DNA from: an uncultured Eubacteriales bacterium
GTDB lineage: Bacteria > Bacillota > Clostridia > Christensenellales > CAG-138
Assembly: GCA_900545265.1 (NCBI GenBank)
Contig: UQYI01000008.1
Location: forward strand, 1-64,000
Length of the DNA stretch: 64,000 nucleotides
Reading direction: 5' to 3'
This document shows positions 8,071-15,581 of this stretch, piece by piece; the stretch's first letter is position 1; every line of letters starts with the position of its first letter. A program made the position numbers and the translations under genes. Below the pieces are notes generated by a model. It ran no database searches and was not told the origin of the DNA. It saw nothing but the letters and a program-made list of their open reading frames with translations.

Positions 8071-9087
8071 TCAGGCCTGAGGGCCGTAGATTTCTTCCGT
8101 ATAGAGAATATCCTTGCTGACGGGTTTATAGAAAAGCTCGGTGATCCGGCCGTGTTCCCGGGTCTGGCCTAATATCCACATGAGCTTGGCCACCACAGCT
8201 TCGGTGGTCATGTCATAGGCTTCCAGAATGGGCAGGTGCTTTTTCAGCTCATGGCCCACCCGGTACACCGTCAGATCGCTGCCCTCATTGGGCACCTGCG
8301 TGGTCATGACGACGGTCTTGCCCGCCTCCACGGCGGCGGCGATGACCTCATAAAACCGGGAATGCCGGCCGGGCACTCCCCCTACGCCAAAGCTTTCCAC
8401 CACCAGAGCCCGGTTGTGCTCCAGTGCATAGGCCAGCAGATCGGCATCCATGCCCGGGATAAGTTTGACCAGAGAGACCCGTTCCTCCAGCTTGTGGCAA
8501 AAGACGGGCGGTTCTTTGTAGCCCAGGTCGATAAAGCGCAGCACCCGTCCCTCCCGCACGCTGGCCAGCTCCGGGAAGTTGATGCTGGAAAAGGCGGAAA
8601 AGCTCTTGGAGCGCACTTTCCGCGCCCGGGTGCCCAGTATCACCGCCCCGTTGAACACAATGACCACTCCGCAGCTGCCTGGAGCGCAGGCATAGGCAAA
8701 AGCATCCTGTAAATTGACCCGGGAATCCGTATTGTCGGAATGAATGGGTTTCTGCGCCCCGGTAAGGACGATGGGCTTGGGAGAGCGGCGGATCAGGTAA
8801 CTCAGCGCTGCCGCCGTATAGGCCATGGTATCCGTACCGTGGGCAATGACAAATCCGTCATAGGCGTCGTAATGCACCTCAATGGTCCGGGCAATGAGCA
8901 GCCAGTCCGCCGGGGTCATGTCGGTGCTGTCCAGATTCAGCACCTGCATGGGGGTGATCTCACAGGCCTTGGCGGGGCCCTGCAGATCCCGGAGCAGTTC
9001 TTCCGCCTGAATGGAGGGGGCCAGGCCGTCCGTTGTGCTGCTGGAGGCTACGGTGCCTCCGGTACCGATAAATAAAATCTTCTTCAT
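8071..9087 (-). CDS. ansA: Type I (cytoplasmic) L-asparaginase
   Basis: A 338-residue asparaginase/glutaminase. The first active-site loop is ILFIGTGGTVASS and the second is GFVIAHGTDTMAYTAAALSYL. KPIVLTGAQ and the Asp-containing DNTDSRVNLQDA stretch are further family marks. Asparagine is hydrolysed to aspartate and ammonia. I start at the ATG at 9087. There is no Shine-Dalgarno sequence, and the predicted transcription start coincides with this ATG, which implies a leaderless mRNA. A longer in-frame reading to 9207 would run through the promoter and is unlikely. Confidence 0.93.
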   Translation of the reverse strand: MKKILFIGTGGTVASSSTTDGLAPSIQAEELLRDLQGPAKACEITPMQVLNLDSTDMTPADWLLIARTIEVHYDAYDGFVIAHGTDTMAYTAAALSYLIRRSPKPIVLTGAQKPIHSDNTDSRVNLQDAFAYACAPGSCGVVIVFNGAVILGTRARKVRSKSFSAFSSINFPELASVREGRVLRFIDLGYKEPPVFCHKLEERVSLVKLIPGMDADLLAYALEHNRALVVESFGVGGVPGRHSRFYEVIAAAVEAGKTVVMTTQVPNEGSDLTVYRVGHELKKHLPILEAYDMTTEAVVAKLMWILGQTREHGRITELFYKPVSKDILYTEEIYGPQA

Positions 9088-9093
9088 GGCATC

Positions 9094-9122
9094 ATTATAC
9101 AAACCCCCCGGCGGGTATGCAA
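9094..9122 (-). promoter_or_regulatory. Sigma-A promoter of ansA, predicted leaderless transcript
   Basis: On the minus strand TTGCAT (9117-9122), a 17-nt spacer and a consensus TATAAT (9094-9099). Only six nucleotides (GATGCC) separate the -10 box from the ansA ATG, so +1 falls on or next to the A of the start codon. Confidence 0.82.
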
Positions 9123-9155
9123 GCGTATCCGGGAAATATAGCAATTTGTACGCAT

Positions 9156-9184
9156 ATAAAAGGCCCGCTGCGAGGCGGCGGGCC
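9156..9184 (-). terminator. Intrinsic terminator after rsgI
   Basis: On the minus strand GGCCCGC/GCGGGCC with a 9-nt loop is followed by TTTTATAT, 22 nt beyond the rsgI stop. Confidence 0.9.
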
Positions 9185-9206
9185 AGATTTGATCTGCAGG
9201 GGAGCA

Positions 9207-10130
9207 TCAGGGCGCAGGGAGTTCCCCTATGACGCCGGTTTCTTCCCGGGCAGCCGGCTTTTCCTTTCGAAGCAGCGCCCGGATCTCTCTGGAAGAAAGG
9301 CCTTCCAGCAATTCCATGTTTTCTTTTACGGTGCCTCCGTATACACGGGTATACGCCCGGATCGTTTCCAGCCGCTTGGGGGAGAGACGTACGACTCCGG
9401 AACGGCTGTTTTCGGGAGCAGGGGGCAGCTCCTTCTGGCTGCGGCGGTATTCCCGGATCCGTTCATAGATCTCTTTGACGGATACATCCCGAAGCAGCTC
9501 TTCATTTTCAGACAGTTCCCCGCCAAAACAGGCTCTGTAGGCCTTCAGCGCCCGGAGCCGACGGGCGGGCAGATGGCTTTTCAAGGCTTCCTGGTTGTCC
9601 GATTCCTCCATGGCATACAGATTCACCTCCAAGGCGTCCTGTTCCAGCGTGTCGGAAACGGCTTTTATGCTTTTGGCCAGGGCAGCATCCCCCTGGGCCA
9701 GGGTGATCTCTATATCCGTGTTGTTTTCATTCAGATAAGCCTGTTCCCGGCACAGGGTCACAATATTCTCCACACAGGCGGCGGCAGAGCTTTGATCCGG
9801 GGACTGCCCGGACAGCAGTGCCTGAGCATCCGCGTTCAGGGGTACTACCCGGATCACCCGCCCCAGACAGTTCACATCCAGACGCAGGCTGGGGTTTATA
9901 TCCACATACACATAGCCCGCCGGGCGCAGAAGAACGGCCAGTCCACCGGCTGCCAGCGCGCACAGCAGCACCAGACAGGCAGCGGCAGTCCGTATGAATC
10001 CCAGCCCCTGCGGCGGCAGATGCACCTGTTGGCCCACGGACCAGCCTTTGTCGGCGGTTTCTTCAAAAACACCATCCCGGCGCAGCACCACGCAGCGTCC
10101 GTTTTTCTTCTCCAGTACGATAGCTTTCAT
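9207..10130 (-). CDS. rsgI: RsgI-like anti-sigma-I factor, membrane-spanning
   Basis: The N-terminal domain (residues 1-40, KAIVLEKKNGRCVVLRRDG) matches the cytosolic sigma-I-binding RsgI_N fold. One transmembrane segment (~46-68) is followed by YVYVDINPSLRLDVN, typical of the extracytoplasmic RsgI domain. The rest is a helical sensor region that repeats a motif of the type RLRALKAYRACFGGELSENEELLRDVSVKEI and LETIRAYTRVYGGTVKENMELLEGLSSREI. RsgI holds sigma-I inactive until an external signal releases it. It begins 3 nt after sigI, the usual pairing. There is no carbohydrate-binding domain of the C. thermocellum type. Confidence 0.88.
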   Translation of the reverse strand: MKAIVLEKKNGRCVVLRRDGVFEETADKGWSVGQQVHLPPQGLGFIRTAAACLVLLCALAAGGLAVLLRPAGYVYVDINPSLRLDVNCLGRVIRVVPLNADAQALLSGQSPDQSSAAACVENIVTLCREQAYLNENNTDIEITLAQGDAALAKSIKAVSDTLEQDALEVNLYAMEESDNQEALKSHLPARRLRALKAYRACFGGELSENEELLRDVSVKEIYERIREYRRSQKELPPAPENSRSGVVRLSPKRLETIRAYTRVYGGTVKENMELLEGLSSREIRALLRKEKPAAREETGVIGELPAP

Positions 10131-10133
10131 CGC

Positions 10134-10847
10134 TTATTCCTCGCTGCCATACAAATAGTCCCGCAGTACTTCGTAGCCGCCCCGGCTTATCAGCACCCCC
10201 GCAATGATATATGCCCGGTGCCGTTCCAGCAGTTTGTCGTTTATGTGGAGAGCGGCGAGCAGCTCCCCACTCGGCAGGCACTTCTTTTCCAGCAGCTGCC
10301 TGCACAGGGGGCCGGTCTTACACAGGCAGCGAATGACCTGCAAACAGGTGCTGCGGGTCTTACGGGTTTTGGGGGAGGCTTTGGGCAGATCCCAGAAGGA
10401 AAGTCCAAAGGCTGCCAGTTCCCCGGAGAGTGCTTCTATTTCCAGGGATACTTCGCTGACTACAGGCCGGGGATCTTCTGCTTCAAAGGGAAGGGTCTCG
10501 CCGCCGTCCGTTTCCCTTTCCAGGCTGCTGAAAGGGAGAGGGAATCGCTGCCTGTTTTCTTTTCGCATGCAGTCTATGACCCGGTTGCGTATGCTTCGGG
10601 CTGCAAAGGCCCAAAAGTCACCCTTGAGAGGCGTATATTTCATCACCGCATCGTCAAAGGCCAGCATGGCTTCGGCATAAGCCTCCTCTTCCCGGCCAAT
10701 GCTTTTTCCGGCTGCCTTGGAGGCGCAGCGGCGTATAAAAAAATCCTGCTCCCGGAGCAGTTCTTCCCGCTGCTGCGGGTCCTCCCGGGCAGCCAGTATG
10801 CGTTTTGTCAGGCGCTTTTTATCGTCGCTTGTACTCAGTAAAAACAT
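10134..10847 (-). CDS. sigI: RNA polymerase sigma factor SigI
   Basis: A 237-residue sigma-I family factor. EEEAYAEAMLAFDDAVMKYTPLKGDFWAFAARSIRNRVIDCMRKE is the region-2-like core that binds the -10 element. The C-terminal half (SLEIEALSGELAAFGLSFWDLPKASPKTRKTR) is the SigI-specific domain used for -35 recognition. In Bacillus SigI serves heat and cell-wall stress. It is followed at once by rsgI. The ribosome-binding site is weak (AAAGGAT, 14 nt before the ATG), and a four-hairpin leader precedes the gene. Confidence 0.9.
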   Translation of the reverse strand: MFLLSTSDDKKRLTKRILAAREDPQQREELLREQDFFIRRCASKAAGKSIGREEEAYAEAMLAFDDAVMKYTPLKGDFWAFAARSIRNRVIDCMRKENRQRFPLPFSSLERETDGGETLPFEAEDPRPVVSEVSLEIEALSGELAAFGLSFWDLPKASPKTRKTRSTCLQVIRCLCKTGPLCRQLLEKKCLPSGELLAALHINDKLLERHRAYIIAGVLISRGGYEVLRDYLYGSEE

Positions 10848-10897
10848 GCCCCGGGGGCGATCCTTTCAAACGTTTCCGTATACGTCTCTGCTTACAT

Positions 10898-11024
10898 CCG
10901 GGGCAGGTGAAAAAGAATATAAAAGCCTGCCCCGGAACATGATACCACGGCGATTGGCACCGTGGAAGAGGCCGGGTGAAAAAGAATGTAAAAGTCCGGC
11001 CTCCATGCCGCCTTTTCGGCGGCA
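10898..11024 (-). promoter_or_regulatory. Four-hairpin leader upstream of sigI with a repeated loop sequence
   Basis: The sequence between the secreted-protein gene and sigI holds four stem-loops: 11006-11024 (TGCCGCC/GGCGGCA), 10968-11003 (GAGGCCGG/CCGGCCTC), 10945-10965 (CCACGG/CCGTGG) and 10898-10935 (10-bp CCGGGGCAGG/CCTGCCCCGG). The second and fourth have unrelated stems but share the loop sequence CTTTTAYATTCTTTTTCAC (minus strand). Different stems with the same loop point to recognition of the loop by a protein or RNA. None has a clean U-tract directly after it, so these are not simple terminators. Confidence 0.65.
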
Positions 11025-11037
11025 AGGGTAAGATACT

Positions 11038-11595
11038 TTATGCGCCCAGAGAGAGCAGCTTATCCCGCAGCTGGGTCAGTTCCTGACGGATGGCATCCCG
11101 CTGCGCCTGATTCATTTCCTTAAAGGACTTCTGAATGGACTTGAGCGCCTGGATCATTTCCGCCTTCTGCTCTTTATCCTCCAAAGAGCGGATACTCTTG
11201 CGTATCTCTGTGAGAAGCTTTATTTTCTCGTTCCGGCTTTCCACGCGCTGCTTTCTCAGGGCCTGCGCAGTCTGGATCTTTTGCTTTCTGGCTTCCAGCC
11301 GGGCCAGTCGGGCTTCTTTGTATTCTTCCTTCTTATTTGTGCTTGTGTTTTCTTCGCCATTCTGCGCAGGTTCCGTCTTATCCTGATCGGGAGAGGGTTC
11401 CTCAGGTGTGGTTTCCGGGGGAAGCGTATCCTTTTCCGGCTGTTCCGGTTCCGTTGCTTCTTCCGTTTCCTCCAGTTCCTCCAGCATCTCTTCAACCAAA
11501 GGCAGGGGTTCTTCTGCTTCGGCATGAGCAGCAGCGGCGAAGCTGCCCAGCATCAGTACCGTCATGCACATGGCTACTATTTTCTTGCATTTCAT
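11038..11595 (-). CDS. Secreted Glu/Pro-rich coiled-coil protein, unknown function
   Basis: The 185-residue product has a signal peptide (residues 1-25, cleavage expected after AHA). An acidic stretch rich in Glu, Pro and Thr (26-90) is followed by a highly charged helical region (~90-180) rich in Lys, Arg, Glu and Gln that should form a coiled coil. No enzyme motif is visible and I do not recognise the family. AAAGGAGG lies 12 nt before the ATG at 11595. Its position beside sigI/rsgI makes it a candidate target of that envelope-stress regulon. It may be a cell-wall spacer or stress protein, but this is inference. Confidence 0.72.
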   Translation of the reverse strand: MKCKKIVAMCMTVLMLGSFAAAAHAEAEEPLPLVEEMLEELEETEEATEPEQPEKDTLPPETTPEEPSPDQDKTEPAQNGEENTSTNKKEEYKEARLARLEARKQKIQTAQALRKQRVESRNEKIKLLTEIRKSIRSLEDKEQKAEMIQALKSIQKSFKEMNQAQRDAIRQELTQLRDKLLSLGA

Positions 11596-11673
11596 TTTGT
11601 TGTAAATCCTCCTTTCGGATTTTCTGTTTATATATACGGTGCCAGTCCCTTGGATTTGGGGGAAAAGAAAAAT

Positions 11674-11703
11674 TATATATAAAAACAGATGCGATGCCGT
11701 CAA
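11674..11703 (-). promoter_or_regulatory. Candidate promoter of the secreted-protein gene
   Basis: On the minus strand TTGACG (11698-11703) and TATATA (11674-11679) are 18 nt apart. Closer to the gene a CCCCC tract (11658-11662) and CGTA (11635-11638) resemble the elements reported for sigma-I promoters, but their 19-nt spacing is not a clear match. The rest of the 270-nt gap shows nothing else convincing. Confidence 0.4.
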
Positions 11704-11866
11704 AGGAGCGCACAGAGAAAAATACCGCAGCCATGTTTTCTTAAAAGCATCGGCGTCAAAGCTGCCCGGCGGTTGGTGATGCAGCCGCCATTTGCTATAG
11801 ATAAAGAAAGAAGCGTTTTGAAACGATGGGTATGCAGATTGCTTACGGTGTCCGGAGATCAGACAT

Positions 11867-11897
11867 AAAAACGGCATGGCCGGGGCCATGCCGTTTT
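11867..11897 (-). terminator. Intrinsic terminator after tmcAL
   Basis: A near-perfect stem AAAACGGCATGGCC/GGCCATGCCGTTTT on the minus strand, followed by a T-run, 45 nt after the tmcAL stop. Confidence 0.93.
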
Positions 11898-11941
11898 ATA
11901 CATTCGGTATTCTGGTTTACACTGTTCCGGGAACTTTGAGC

Positions 11942-13141
11942 TCATACCAGCACAGCGGATTCGCTGTCCCGGTGCAGGGGCTTTTGCAGGGCGTAGCTCA
12001 GTATATCCGTAGAAAGTGCGTCCACCCGCATGGATTCCCGGGCGGCATCGGTGCAGCGGAGCATATCCGAATTGCGCATGATCACCGGTACATGGCTTAC
12101 GGAGCTTATGGCAGAAAGCAGGGCCCGGGCATCCCGGCGCATCCCCAGGATCTTGTAGTACAGGTTCTCGTCCTGCTCCATATCGGCGCACAGGTCGGCG
12201 CTCATATCCAGCAGGGCGCTCATACCGATACGCTTGCACCGGGCCATGGTGTAGCGGCGACTTTTGACGGCCTCAAAAAAACTGTCTCCGTCTACACTGG
12301 TTCTGGCGGCGGCGTACATGGCCTGCTCAAAGCCTTCGGATACATCCGGAAGCAGGCGGATCCCCTCCGGCCCCAGCATGCGGAGTTTGTAAAGCATCAT
12401 GGCGGAAACGTCGTTTACCGTCAGAGGAAACTGACTGTCAAACTGCATGGCGCCGGAAACAAACAGGGGCAGGGCGTTCAATGCGTTTTTATCTCCGGCC
12501 CGGACGGCATCCCGTATGGCTCCGGCAGAGGAGTATTCTCCCGTAAGCCGGGCTTCGTTATATCCGCCGCCAATGCGTTCCACCGGCACCGGGCGGATGG
12601 GGGAGCCCAGCCGCTTAAGACTGCGCAGATACTCCATGGCCAGTATGTTGTTGGGTTGGGAAAGCTCCTGCAAAGACTGCTGCCCCACGCCTATATCCGC
12701 CAGAGCTTCATATCTGGCCCGGGGATAGGATTTCCCTTCCTGCAGGTGATACCGCAGGCACTGGCGGTATTCCGGCGGCTCCCGGGTGATGAGCGCGGCC
12801 AGCTCTTCCAGCACGGGCAGGCTGCTCTGTTCACAGCCAAAGGCCAGATCCGTTACGATCCCCGTCTGGTGCAGCAGTCTTACGGCGCCGGAGGCAAACC
12901 GCTCCGCAGAAGCGACCGCAAACACGCTGGGGAGCTCAATGACCAGATCCGCGCCCGCTTCCAGCGCCCACTGCGCCCGGGTGAATTTATCCGTACAGGC
13001 AGGCTCCCCCCGCTGTACGAAGTTGCCGGACATGACCACCACGCAGTAGGCGGCGCCGGTAAGGCGCTTTGCCTGCTCCATGTGATAGATGTGCCCGTTG
13101 TGTAGCGGATTGTATTCCGCCACAATACCCACTACCCGCAT
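11942..13141 (-). CDS. tmcAL: tRNA(Met) cytidine acetate ligase
   Basis: TmcAL (YlbM) makes N4-acetylcytidine at the wobble base of elongator tRNA-Met using acetate and ATP. The nucleotidyltransferase signature VGIVAEYNPLHNGHIYH with HxGH is at the N-terminus, followed by VVVMSGNFVQRGEPA and the adenylate-binding region. The 399-residue length fits the family. The ATG at 13141 is 7 nt after AGGAGG. It lies divergent to pta-ackA; the enzyme uses acetate, the product of that pathway, which may be coincidence. Confidence 0.92.
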   Translation of the reverse strand: MRVVGIVAEYNPLHNGHIYHMEQAKRLTGAAYCVVVMSGNFVQRGEPACTDKFTRAQWALEAGADLVIELPSVFAVASAERFASGAVRLLHQTGIVTDLAFGCEQSSLPVLEELAALITREPPEYRQCLRYHLQEGKSYPRARYEALADIGVGQQSLQELSQPNNILAMEYLRSLKRLGSPIRPVPVERIGGGYNEARLTGEYSSAGAIRDAVRAGDKNALNALPLFVSGAMQFDSQFPLTVNDVSAMMLYKLRMLGPEGIRLLPDVSEGFEQAMYAAARTSVDGDSFFEAVKSRRYTMARCKRIGMSALLDMSADLCADMEQDENLYYKILGMRRDARALLSAISSVSHVPVIMRNSDMLRCTDAARESMRVDALSTDILSYALQKPLHRDSESAVLV

Positions 13142-13217
13142 AGGTATCCTCCTGTTCCTCATGAGAGATTTTCATGAAACATTTCTTGCAATAAGTATAC
13201 CATTCTTTTTGCGTTTG

Positions 13218-13226
13218 TGGTAGAAT
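13218..13226 (+). promoter_or_regulatory. Extended -10 promoter of pta
   Basis: TGGTAGAAT forms an extended -10 element 33 nt before the pta start. The -35 region is poor (ACCATT), consistent with reliance on the extended -10. Confidence 0.5.
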
Positions 13227-13259
13227 AATTCAGAAATTTAACGTGGAGGCCTATTTCAC

Positions 13260-14279
13260 ATGTCTGTATTGGACAAACTTAAAAAAGTTGCAAAAAAAGA
13301 TAAGCAAAGAATTCTGCTCCCCGAGGGTGCTGAAGACCGTACCGTCCAGGCGGCCGTATACTGCCGGGATCAGGGCTTTGCGGATGTGACCCTGTTCGGC
13401 AACCGCAAAGAGATCGAAGCTACCGCCGCCAAGTACCATCTGGGTCTGGAAGGCATCGGCATGATCGACCCCGAAGGGGATCATATGTTCCAGGAATATG
13501 CAGACCGGTTCTATGAGATGCGCAAGACCAAGGGTGTGACCCCCGAAAAGGCCGTGGAGCTCATGAAGAACCCCCTGTATTACGCCGCCATGATGGTCAA
13601 GGATGGCCGGGGCGACGGCTTTATCTCCGGCGCCATCAACACCACCGCCAACACGCTGCGTCCGGGTCTGCAGATCATCAAAATGGCTCCCGGCATCAAG
13701 ACCGTATCCAGCTTCTTCATCATGGAGGTCATGGATCGTCATTTCGGCGATAGAGGCATTCTCTTCTTTGCCGACAGCGCCGTAAACATCAACCCCGATG
13801 CGGATCAGCTTTCCGATATCGCCATTGCCACCGCCCGCAACGCCAAGGGCCTGCTGGGCGTGGAGCCCCGGGTGGCCATGCTTTCCTTCTCTACTCACGG
13901 TTCCGCCAAGCATGAGCTGGTAGATAAAGTACAGGAAGCTACCCGCCTCGTAAAAGAAAAGGCCCCCGATATTCTGGTGGACGGCGAGCTGCAGCTGGAT
14001 GCGGCCCTGATCCCCACGGTGCAGGAACTCAAGGCCCCCGATTCTCCCCTCAAGGGCAAGGCCAATATCCTCATCTTCCCCGATGTCCAGGCGGGCAACA
14101 TCGGCTACAAGCTGGTCCGCACTCTGGGCCGTGCCAAGGCCATCGGCCCCGTGTGCCAGGGCTTTGCTTCTCCCATCAACGATCTGTCCCGCTCCTGCTC
14201 CGTGGAAGATATTATTTCCATGGTGGCCGTTACCGCCGTGCAGGCGCAGGCCCAGAAGCGCAACGCAGCAAAGAAATAA
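13260..14279 (+). CDS. pta: Phosphate acetyltransferase
   Basis: The 339-residue short (Bacillus-type) phosphotransacetylase interconverts acetyl-CoA and acetyl phosphate. Family marks are ILLPEGAEDRTVQAA, GDGFISGAINTTANTLRPGLQIIKM, ADSAVNINPDADQLSDIA, MLSFSTHGSAKH and NILIFPDVQAGNIGYKLVRTLGRAKAIGP. GGAGG lies 10 nt before the ATG. It pairs with ackA 33 nt downstream to make ATP and acetate. Codon usage is biased to GCC/ATC/AAG, as expected for an abundant protein. Confidence 0.97.
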   Translation: MSVLDKLKKVAKKDKQRILLPEGAEDRTVQAAVYCRDQGFADVTLFGNRKEIEATAAKYHLGLEGIGMIDPEGDHMFQEYADRFYEMRKTKGVTPEKAVELMKNPLYYAAMMVKDGRGDGFISGAINTTANTLRPGLQIIKMAPGIKTVSSFFIMEVMDRHFGDRGILFFADSAVNINPDADQLSDIAIATARNAKGLLGVEPRVAMLSFSTHGSAKHELVDKVQEATRLVKEKAPDILVDGELQLDAALIPTVQELKAPDSPLKGKANILIFPDVQAGNIGYKLVRTLGRAKAIGPVCQGFASPINDLSRSCSVEDIISMVAVTAVQAQAQKRNAAKK

Positions 14280-14312
14280 GCCTTTTCCACTTATCAATAT
14301 AAGGAGAATAAA

Positions 14313-15509
14313 ATGAAAAACATTCTGGTCATCAACGCAGGCAGCTCCTCTTTGAAGTATCAGCTCATCGACATCGATACCGAAACCGTCATTGCCAAGG
14401 GCCTTTGCGAGCGCATCGGCATCGAAGGCAGCCAGCTCACCTACAAGTCCAACAAGGGCGATAAGGTAGAGATCCAGAACCCCATGCCCAATCATGAGGT
14501 AGCCATCAAGATGGTGCTGGATATTCTGGTAGACAAAAAGGTCGGCGTTATTTCCGATATGTCCCAGATCGCAGCCGTTGGCCACCGGGTGGTCCATGGC
14601 GGCGAGAAGTTTGCCGCTTCCGTTCTCATCAATGATGAGGTCATCAAGGCCATCGAATCCTGCATCCCTTTGGGGCCCCTGCATAACCCTGCCAACCTTA
14701 TGGGCATTGCAGGCTGCCAGGCCGTTATGCCCGGCGTTCCCATGGTAGCCGTTTTCGATACCGCCTGGGGGCAGGCCATGGATCAGAGCGCTTATATGTA
14801 CGCCCTGCCCTATGAGATGTACAAGGAGTACGGCATCCGCCGTTACGGCTTCCACGGCACCTCTCACAAGTATGTCACCGGCCGGGCTCTGGCCCTGCTG
14901 GAGAATCCTGATGCCCGCATCATCACCTGCCATCTGGGCAACGGCTCCTCCGTATCCTGCTCCGTGGCCGGTAAGTGCGTGGATACTTCCATGGGTCTCA
15001 CGCCTTTGGAAGGCCTCCCCATGGGCACCCGCTGCGGCAGCATGGATCCTGCCATCGTTACTTATATCATGAACCGCCTGCATAAGGATGCCAAAGAGGT
15101 GGACGCCATCATGAACAAGCAGAGCGGTATGCTGGGTATCTCCGGCGTATCCTCCGACTTCCGCGATCTGGGCGCCGCCGCACAGGCGGGCAACGAACGT
15201 GCCAAGCTGGCGCTGGATATGTTTATTTACAGCGTTAAGAAGTACATCGGTTCCTATGCAGCTGCCATGAACGGTGTAGACGCCATCGTCTTTACCGCCG
15301 GTGTTGGTGAAAATGACCGCAGCGTCCGGGCTGGCGTGCTCAAGGATATGGAATACCTGGGCATTCTCCCCGATTTCGAGTATAACGAAACCTGTCCCCG
15401 CGGGGAAGAGGTCTGCATCTCCAAGCCCGAAAGCCCCGTCAAGGTCTTTGTCATCCCCACCGATGAGGAAATGGCCATTGCCCGGGATACCGCCCGTCTG
15501 GCTCTGTAA
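14313..15509 (+). CDS. ackA: Acetate kinase
   Basis: The 398-residue ASKHA-fold kinase transfers phosphate from acetyl phosphate to ADP. Signatures are [17 protein letters not shown] at the N-terminus, [38 protein letters not shown] and [14 protein letters not shown] with the catalytic Arg/Glu region. AAGGAG precedes the ATG. It is co-transcribed with pta and ends at a strong terminator. Length is typical (~400). Confidence 0.98.
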   Translation: MKNILVINAGSSSLKYQLIDIDTETVIAKGLCERIGIEGSQLTYKSNKGDKVEIQNPMPNHEVAIKMVLDILVDKKVGVISDMSQIAAVGHRVVHGGEKFAASVLINDEVIKAIESCIPLGPLHNPANLMGIAGCQAVMPGVPMVAVFDTAWGQAMDQSAYMYALPYEMYKEYGIRRYGFHGTSHKYVTGRALALLENPDARIITCHLGNGSSVSCSVAGKCVDTSMGLTPLEGLPMGTRCGSMDPAIVTYIMNRLHKDAKEVDAIMNKQSGMLGISGVSSDFRDLGAAAQAGNERAKLALDMFIYSVKKYIGSYAAAMNGVDAIVFTAGVGENDRSVRAGVLKDMEYLGILPDFEYNETCPRGEEVCISKPESPVKVFVIPTDEEMAIARDTARLAL

Positions 15510-15521
15510 AAAAAGAACGAG

Positions 15522-15557
15522 CAACGGCGTCTGCTGCTGTGCAGGCGCCGTTCTTTT
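15522..15557 (+). terminator. Intrinsic terminator of pta-ackA
   Basis: AACGGCG/CGCCGTT arms with a 16-nt loop, followed by CTTTTG. Flanking AAAAGAAC and TTCTTTT can extend the stem. Confidence 0.85.
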
Positions 15558-15581
15558 GTGCCATACCCCAGGAGAATCCCT

